From positions 1 through 8,985 of the forward strand of contig JAKITE010000117.1 of the NCBI GenBank assembly GCA_021648225.1: a stretch of DNA of 8,985 nt, in the 5' to 3' direction. Each line of letters starts with the position of its first letter. Within the stretch, counting starts at the first letter, position 1. The stretch is from Paracoccaceae bacterium. GTDB taxonomy: Bacteria > Pseudomonadota > Alphaproteobacteria > Rhodobacterales > Rhodobacteraceae. Below the pieces are notes generated by a model. The model saw nothing but the letters and a program-made list of their open reading frames with translations. It had not been told where the DNA came from and did not search any database. Shown one piece after another: positions 5,211-8,985 of the stretch. The position numbers and the translations under genes are program-made.

Positions 5211-6368
5211 ATGAAATTTCTGGTAAGCGCGGCTTTGGCCAAGGGCGATCTGCACAGTATCGAACCTTGGCTGGATCTCAAAAACCCTGTATTTGAGGGC
5301 AAACCCCCGCTGGGGGTTTTTTTGCTGGCGGAGGATGCGGCGCGATACGCTAAAAGCGAGTTTTCCAAGGTGATGGATTTGCTGAATGTGCCGGTATCCA
5401 GCGGACAAACGCTGGAGGATTTTTGCGCGGCAGCCATGGCGGCGCGGATAGAATTGCTTATTGACGATGCCGGTCGCAGCCGCGCCGCAGCCGCAGCCTT
5501 GCGAAAAGATTTCATGCAGCTTCAGGATAGTTTTTTGGCAGTCGAGGGATTTTTGCACGGGGCCTTGGCACCAAAATTCACCTTGGCGCTGCAATGGGAG
5601 TTTTCCGGCCAGACCATTGATCTGGGTGCAGGGCAAAGCGTGACGCAGGCATCGCCGGTTAGCAGTGCCGCATTGGTGGCGGTTGATTTATGGATGGTTT
5701 CGGGCGCGGCGCAGGTGGCATTATTGCGCCCTGATGGTAGTGCATATATTGCGCCGGTAGAAATTTCCGGCGCAGGCTGGCAACGGCTGCAATTTCCGGC
5801 AATTTCCGGCAGCGCGGATGATGTTTCATTGCGGGTCGAGGCGGTTGGGGGCTGTGTTATCGGCATTTCCGACCCTAGCCCATTGCCGGAATTTGGCGAC
5901 AAACCCTTGGCATTGCGATTATGGAAAGGGCTGTCCGGGGTGCGATTACCTGAAATTCGGGTTTCGGCCGCTGATGAAAAGCGCGGGTTTATTATGCCTG
6001 CCGATCTGCCAAGGCCCGAGATTCTGGGTAAGGGATCAGCCAAGTACCTGGAAACTGAAAATATTCTGATGGTCCATACCGATTATTACGGCGCGGCAAA
6101 TCTGGCATTGCGCGGCGCAGGGCTGGGGGCAAATTGCACCGCGTTTATTCAAAATTGCGGGCCTGAAACCCTGGAAATTTCATTATGTCTGGTGGCGGCA
6201 GGGGCGGTGGAGCCGGCAAAATATTGCGCTTCGGTATTTTTGTCTTCAGAGGCATATATGCAATGTAAAATACACCCTGACGGGCCGGATGCAGTTGATT
6301 TGCTTGTCAAAATCAAAGGCCAGACCTCGCTGGATTGTTTAAGCATACGCGGGTTTGAAATTGGTTGA
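5211..6368 (+). CDS. Protein of unknown function next to a glycosyltransferase
   Basis: I do not recognise a family with certainty. The 385-residue product has no signal peptide and no membrane segment. Residues 1-37 look like strands and turns; about 38-117 is mainly helical and Ala-rich; about 118-225 and 240-385 are beta-rich with alternating hydrophobic residues. The segment LVAVDLWMVSGAAQVALLRPDG to WQRLQFP and VSLRVEAVGGCVIGISDP has the look of a jelly-roll, carbohydrate-binding-type sandwich, but this is inference from pattern only. The ATG at 5211 is preceded by GCAGGTG at a weak ribosome-site distance; another ATG 4 bases earlier is out of frame. Its last bases overlap the glycosyltransferase gene, so the two are almost surely co-translated, and a role in making or recognising a surface glycan is a reasonable guess. 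An intrinsic-terminator-like hairpin lies inside codons 31-38. Confidence 0.75.
   Translation: MKFLVSAALAKGDLHSIEPWLDLKNPVFEGKPPLGVFLLAEDAARYAKSEFSKVMDLLNVPVSSGQTLEDFCAAAMAARIELLIDDAGRSRAAAAALRKDFMQLQDSFLAVEGFLHGALAPKFTLALQWEFSGQTIDLGAGQSVTQASPVSSAALVAVDLWMVSGAAQVALLRPDGSAYIAPVEISGAGWQRLQFPAISGSADDVSLRVEAVGGCVIGISDPSPLPEFGDKPLALRLWKGLSGVRLPEIRVSAADEKRGFIMPADLPRPEILGKGSAKYLETENILMVHTDYYGAANLALRGAGLGANCTAFIQNCGPETLEISLCLVAAGAVEPAKYCASVFLSSEAYMQCKIHPDGPDAVDLLVKIKGQTSLDCLSIRGFEIG
5301..5323 (+). terminator. Intrinsic terminator-like hairpin inside the coding region
   Basis: AAACCCCC-GCT-GGGGGTTT forms a perfect 8-bp stem with a 3-base loop, and the T run continues to seven T (5317-5323). This is the classical Rho-independent layout, and only the + strand has the T run on the 3' side. 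It lies 90 nt inside the preceding ATG and about 130 nt after the candidate promoter. It may act as an attenuator relieved by translating ribosomes, or catch read-through from hslO; the amino acids encoded (GKPPLGVFLL) give no reason by themselves for such a structure. Confidence 0.6.
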
Positions 6369-8805
6369 AATTGCAATCATCCTGCCGGTCTGGCATCATC
6401 CGGCCTTGGTGTCCGAGGCGATTGCCTCTTGTCTGGCGCAGGTTGATGCGCCTGATTTCCAGATGATCGTGGTGAATGACGGCTGTGATTTGCCTGAAAC
6501 CGCGCATGTGCTGGAAGGCTGGCGGCAGGCCCATCCCGACAAGATCACAGTTTTAACCCAAACCAATCGCGGTTTAAGCGCGGCACGTAATTCGGGCATT
6601 GAATATGCTCTGAAAGCCCTGCCGGATTTGCGCGGATATTTCTTTCTGGATGCGGATAACCGGCTGGAACCCGGGGCTTTGGCATTATTTGGGCGATTGC
6701 TGGATAGCGACAATAAAGCCGGCTGGTTTTACCCGCAATTTGACATGTTCGGGGTGTCTTCCAACCGTAATTCCGGTGGGGAATATTCGCTTTCGCGACT
6801 GGCATTCAGCAATTTTTGCGATGCGGGCAGTCTGGTTCGTGCCGAGGTTATTCAGGCCGGTATCCGCTTTGACGAGGGTTTGAAATCCGGCTATGAAGAC
6901 TGGGATTTCTGGTTAAGCGCCGCTGGGCAGGGGTTTTATGGTGCGCCTGTTAAGCAATCTTATCTTGGCTATCGCAAACGACCTGATTCAATGCTGTCTG
7001 GCGCCCATCAAGAAGCAGATCTGATATTCAACCAGCTGAAAACAAAACATAAATGGTTGTATGAAGGGCAATTCTTAAATGATTTGTGGCTAAAAGAATG
7101 GCCAAGAATCAGCTTTGTCGAGGCGGATGAATCCGGCCCTGTAACCGGATTTTTGCGCTGGCGGGCGCGGCCGTTTGAATCAAATTTCGCGCCGGCTCTG
7201 GTATTTTATGCGCCGCAGGTTTTTGAAAAACTGCGTGAATTAAAACTGCTGGATTCAGTGGTTTACCAGTTAGAGGGCGCATTGCGTAGCACGCCGATTG
7301 CAGGGGTTTTCACCAAAAAATCTGCCGCCCTGGGGTTTGAACATATCGGCAACCGGTTTGATGGCACCGGCACTATGTTGGAAAACTGCGGGATTATTGC
7401 GATTTCAAGGCATCATATTGACGAGGCATTAAAATGTGACGGGCTGATCGAAATGATCACCTATCTTATTGGCGATGTGCTGGTTTCCAAACATCAATTA
7501 ACCTTGCCCGAGGCACTGGAAACTTCCGACAGTCCGCTGGCTGCACTGGTGAATTTTATTTCCGAACTGGCCGAAAGCCCGATGCGGAATATGGGCAAAA
7601 AACAGCTGGAAAACTGGCGACAGCCTGCTGAGATTATCTGGCCAAATGCCATTGGCTGGCAGATTGAAAAAGCCAACCTGAATGGTCGCCCCGCCATGCA
7701 ACCGCGCAACCCCGGCCAGCATATCGGCTTTGCCGTGCCGGTTTTTCAATTTGGCGGCGTGGAAAAATGCGTGGTGGCGCTGGCGCGGGAACTGACCATC
7801 AAGGGCCTGCATTGTCATCTGTTTATTTATGGCATCGACGCGGCCACGGACGCAAACTGGATGTATGAACCCTTTGAATCGGTTTCGATTATCACCGACC
7901 CGCGCTTGCGCGATTGGCGCGGCGCCACCTATCTGGGCACCACCGGTGCGGCCAAGCCCGATGACCGTTTGTTTGGCGATATATTGGGGCCGTTAACGGC
8001 GATGGATGCGGTGGTGAATTGCGGCACCGGCATGTTGCATCATGGTGCTGCGGCCCTGCGATCAAAAGGGGTTAAAACCGTTTCCTGGGAACATTTGAGC
8101 GAGACCTCACACTATGGCCGCATGGTTGGCACGCCGTTTGTGGCACTGGCGCATGAGGCCGGATATGACCATATCGCCACTTGTTCGGCTGCATTGGCCA
8201 CGCGGCTGGCAGGGCATGGAATTCCGCATGACAAATTAATGCCCTTACCCAATGGCCCGGGATTTCCGGCAAAACCAAGCCCGCGCCAGCCCCTTACCGG
8301 CCCGTTGCGGGTCGGGTTTCTGGGGCGGTTTGACCATCAAAAAGCCGTGGATCGTTTTGTTGAAATCGCAATTCGATTGCGGGGCGCGGATTTTGTCTTT
8401 CAAATCTGCGGCAGCGGTGTGCTGGATGCCGAGGTAAATTTTCCCGATTGGCTGGATGTAAGCCCGCCGGTGCTTGACCCTGCTGATATTTCAGCGTTTT
8501 TTGCGGGTATTGATGTGCTGGTTTTGCCCTCGCGTAACGAGGGCCTGCCACTAACCATTCTGGAGGCCCAAAGGGCGGGGGTTGTGACCCTTGCCAGCAA
8601 TGTCGGCGCGGTTGACGAGGCTATTATTGATGGCAAAACCGGAATATTGCTGGCCCCCGATACGGTTGTTGATACCGCCGTGGCCTGTTTGCAAACCTTG
8701 AATGCCGACCGTGATCTTGTTTTGAAAATCGCGCAAAATGCCGCGGGAAAGCCCGATAATTGGCAGCAAAACGCAAAGCAATTTATCAAAGCGGTGTTTG
8801 AATAA
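6355..8805 (+). CDS. GT2-GT4 bifunctional glycosyltransferase fusion
   Basis: An 816-residue cytoplasmic protein with two glycosyltransferase domains. The GT2 (GT-A) domain spans about 1-240: IAIILPVW first strand, VVNDG (39-43), NRGLSAARNSGI (71-82), the metal-binding DAD (99-101) and GYEDWDFW (179-186) with the catalytic-base region ED. A linker domain (about 241-454) is not recognised. The GT4 (GT-B) domain spans about 455-816: HIGFAVPVFQFGGVEKCVVALARELT at its start, RVGFLGRFDHQKAVDRFVEIA in the donor half, and the E-x7-E motif EGLPLTILE (Glu729, Glu737). Such enzymes add successive sugars to polysaccharide or glycan chains; donors and acceptors are unknown. No ATG fits the start: TTG at 6355 gives MKLVEIAIILPVW and TTG at 6361 gives MVEIAIILPVW. 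Both overlap the upstream gene (14 or 8 nt) and lack a good ribosome site, suggesting translational coupling. No membrane segment is present. Confidence 0.88.
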   Translation: MKLVEIAIILPVWHHPALVSEAIASCLAQVDAPDFQMIVVNDGCDLPETAHVLEGWRQAHPDKITVLTQTNRGLSAARNSGIEYALKALPDLRGYFFLDADNRLEPGALALFGRLLDSDNKAGWFYPQFDMFGVSSNRNSGGEYSLSRLAFSNFCDAGSLVRAEVIQAGIRFDEGLKSGYEDWDFWLSAAGQGFYGAPVKQSYLGYRKRPDSMLSGAHQEADLIFNQLKTKHKWLYEGQFLNDLWLKEWPRISFVEADESGPVTGFLRWRARPFESNFAPALVFYAPQVFEKLRELKLLDSVVYQLEGALRSTPIAGVFTKKSAALGFEHIGNRFDGTGTMLENCGIIAISRHHIDEALKCDGLIEMITYLIGDVLVSKHQLTLPEALETSDSPLAALVNFISELAESPMRNMGKKQLENWRQPAEIIWPNAIGWQIEKANLNGRPAMQPRNPGQHIGFAVPVFQFGGVEKCVVALARELTIKGLHCHLFIYGIDAATDANWMYEPFESVSIITDPRLRDWRGATYLGTTGAAKPDDRLFGDILGPLTAMDAVVNCGTGMLHHGAAALRSKGVKTVSWEHLSETSHYGRMVGTPFVALAHEAGYDHIATCSAALATRLAGHGIPHDKLMPLPNGPGFPAKPSPRQPLTGPLRVGFLGRFDHQKAVDRFVEIAIRLRGADFVFQICGSGVLDAEVNFPDWLDVSPPVLDPADISAFFAGIDVLVLPSRNEGLPLTILEAQRAGVVTLASNVGAVDEAIIDGKTGILLAPDTVVDTAVACLQTLNADRDLVLKIAQNAAGKPDNWQQNAKQFIKAVFE

Positions 8806-8835
8806 GCCCTTGGGCCAAAAACCGGCAAACCGCCC

Positions 8836-8864
8836 TTGCATCAAGGCAAAAATCGGGTTATCGA
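8836..8864 (+). promoter_or_regulatory. Candidate promoter of tRNA-Trp
   Basis: TTGCAT (8836-8841), 17 bases, then TATCGA (8859-8864), leaving about 12 bases of leader before the tRNA. The -35 is fair and the -10 poor. The -35 lies in a small perfect hairpin CCTTG-CAT-CAAGG (8834-8846). It is placed mainly because the tRNA needs a promoter and the preceding gene ends 77 bp upstream. Confidence 0.35.
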
Positions 8865-8882
8865 GCCTCACGGCACAGATGC

Positions 8883-8958
8883 AGGGGTTTAGCTCAGTTG
8901 GTAGAGCGACGGTCTCCAAAACCGTAGGTCAAGAGTTCGAGTCTCTTAGCCCCTGCCA
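8883..8958 (+). tRNA. tRNA-Trp (anticodon CCA)
   Basis: A full cloverleaf can be drawn: acceptor AGGGGTT/AGCCCCT (7 bp with one G-U), D stem GCTC/GAGC with loop AGTTGGTA, anticodon stem ACGGT/ACCGT with loop CTCCAAA (anticodon CCA at 8916-8918), variable AGGTC, T stem AAGAG/CTCTT with loop TTCGAGT, discriminator G8955 and encoded CCA (8956-8958). CCA reads UGG, so the tRNA carries tryptophan. In many bacteria, including alphaproteobacteria, this tRNA precedes secE and nusG; those would lie outside the window. Confidence 0.97.
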
Positions 8959-8985
8959 GTGTTTTTCACGATGTCATCGCACCAC

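Noticed and set aside
5163..5636. Open frames on the - strand opposite the first half of the unknown gene
   Set aside because: The products are low-complexity antisense translations, and the + strand frame is supported by its overlap with the glycosyltransferase gene and by its protein-like pattern.
8806..8822. GCCC-TT-GGGC repeat after the glycosyltransferase gene as terminator
   Set aside because: Loop too small and followed by A rather than T on the coding strand; only the opposite strand would have a T run, and no gene there needs it.
8971..8985. ATG near the right edge, possible start of secE after tRNA-Trp
   Set aside because: Only five codons are visible, no ribosome site precedes it, and the assignment would rest on gene order alone.

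Overview
The window looks like chromosomal DNA of an alphaproteobacterium of moderate GC content, plausibly from the Rhodobacterales or a nearby order. This rests on the family flavour of the proteins (the Hsp33, the DUF2799 lipoprotein and the exonuclease III all read like alphaproteobacterial versions) and on a tRNA-Trp with encoded CCA at the right edge. No transposase, integrase, phage gene or CRISPR array is visible. Genes are packed closely and no stretch above about 170 bp lacks a gene or promoter.

Left part (1-2422): the 3' end of an exonuclease III gene (xthA, +) converges on a small lipoprotein gene of the DUF2799 family (-). Both stop codons lie inside one perfect palindrome. Divergent from the lipoprotein gene is a six-helix PAP2-type membrane phosphatase (+). 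Its 3' end overlaps by 34 bp the 3' end of a NUDIX hydrolase gene on the - strand.

Middle (1982-4171): on the - strand, reading right to left, a YCII/DGPF protein, an ECF sigma factor of the ECF42 type with a long C-terminal TPR-bearing extension, and the NUDIX hydrolase form a likely operon. The DGPF stop codon directly abuts the sigma factor ATG. Upstream of the DGPF gene is TGTCGA-N17-CGTC, which matches the promoter published for ECF42 sigma factors, so the locus is probably autoregulated. Facing the other way is hslO (Hsp33, a redox-regulated chaperone) with a heat-shock-like promoter, so two stress-type promoters lie back to back in a 170-bp gap.

Right part (5129-8985): a two-gene + strand unit. 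The first gene encodes a 385-residue protein of unknown function with a helical N-terminal part and beta-rich modules. The second, overlapping and starting with TTG, encodes an 816-residue fusion of a GT2 (GT-A fold) and a GT4 (GT-B fold) glycosyltransferase. Together they suggest assembly of a surface glycan, with the first protein as a possible partner. A textbook intrinsic terminator hairpin with a T run lies about 90 nt inside the first gene, which could make the unit's expression depend on translation. The window ends with tRNA-Trp(CCA).

The most interesting signals are the ECF42 promoter with its operon, the intragenic terminator, and the GT2-GT4 fusion with its unknown partner.
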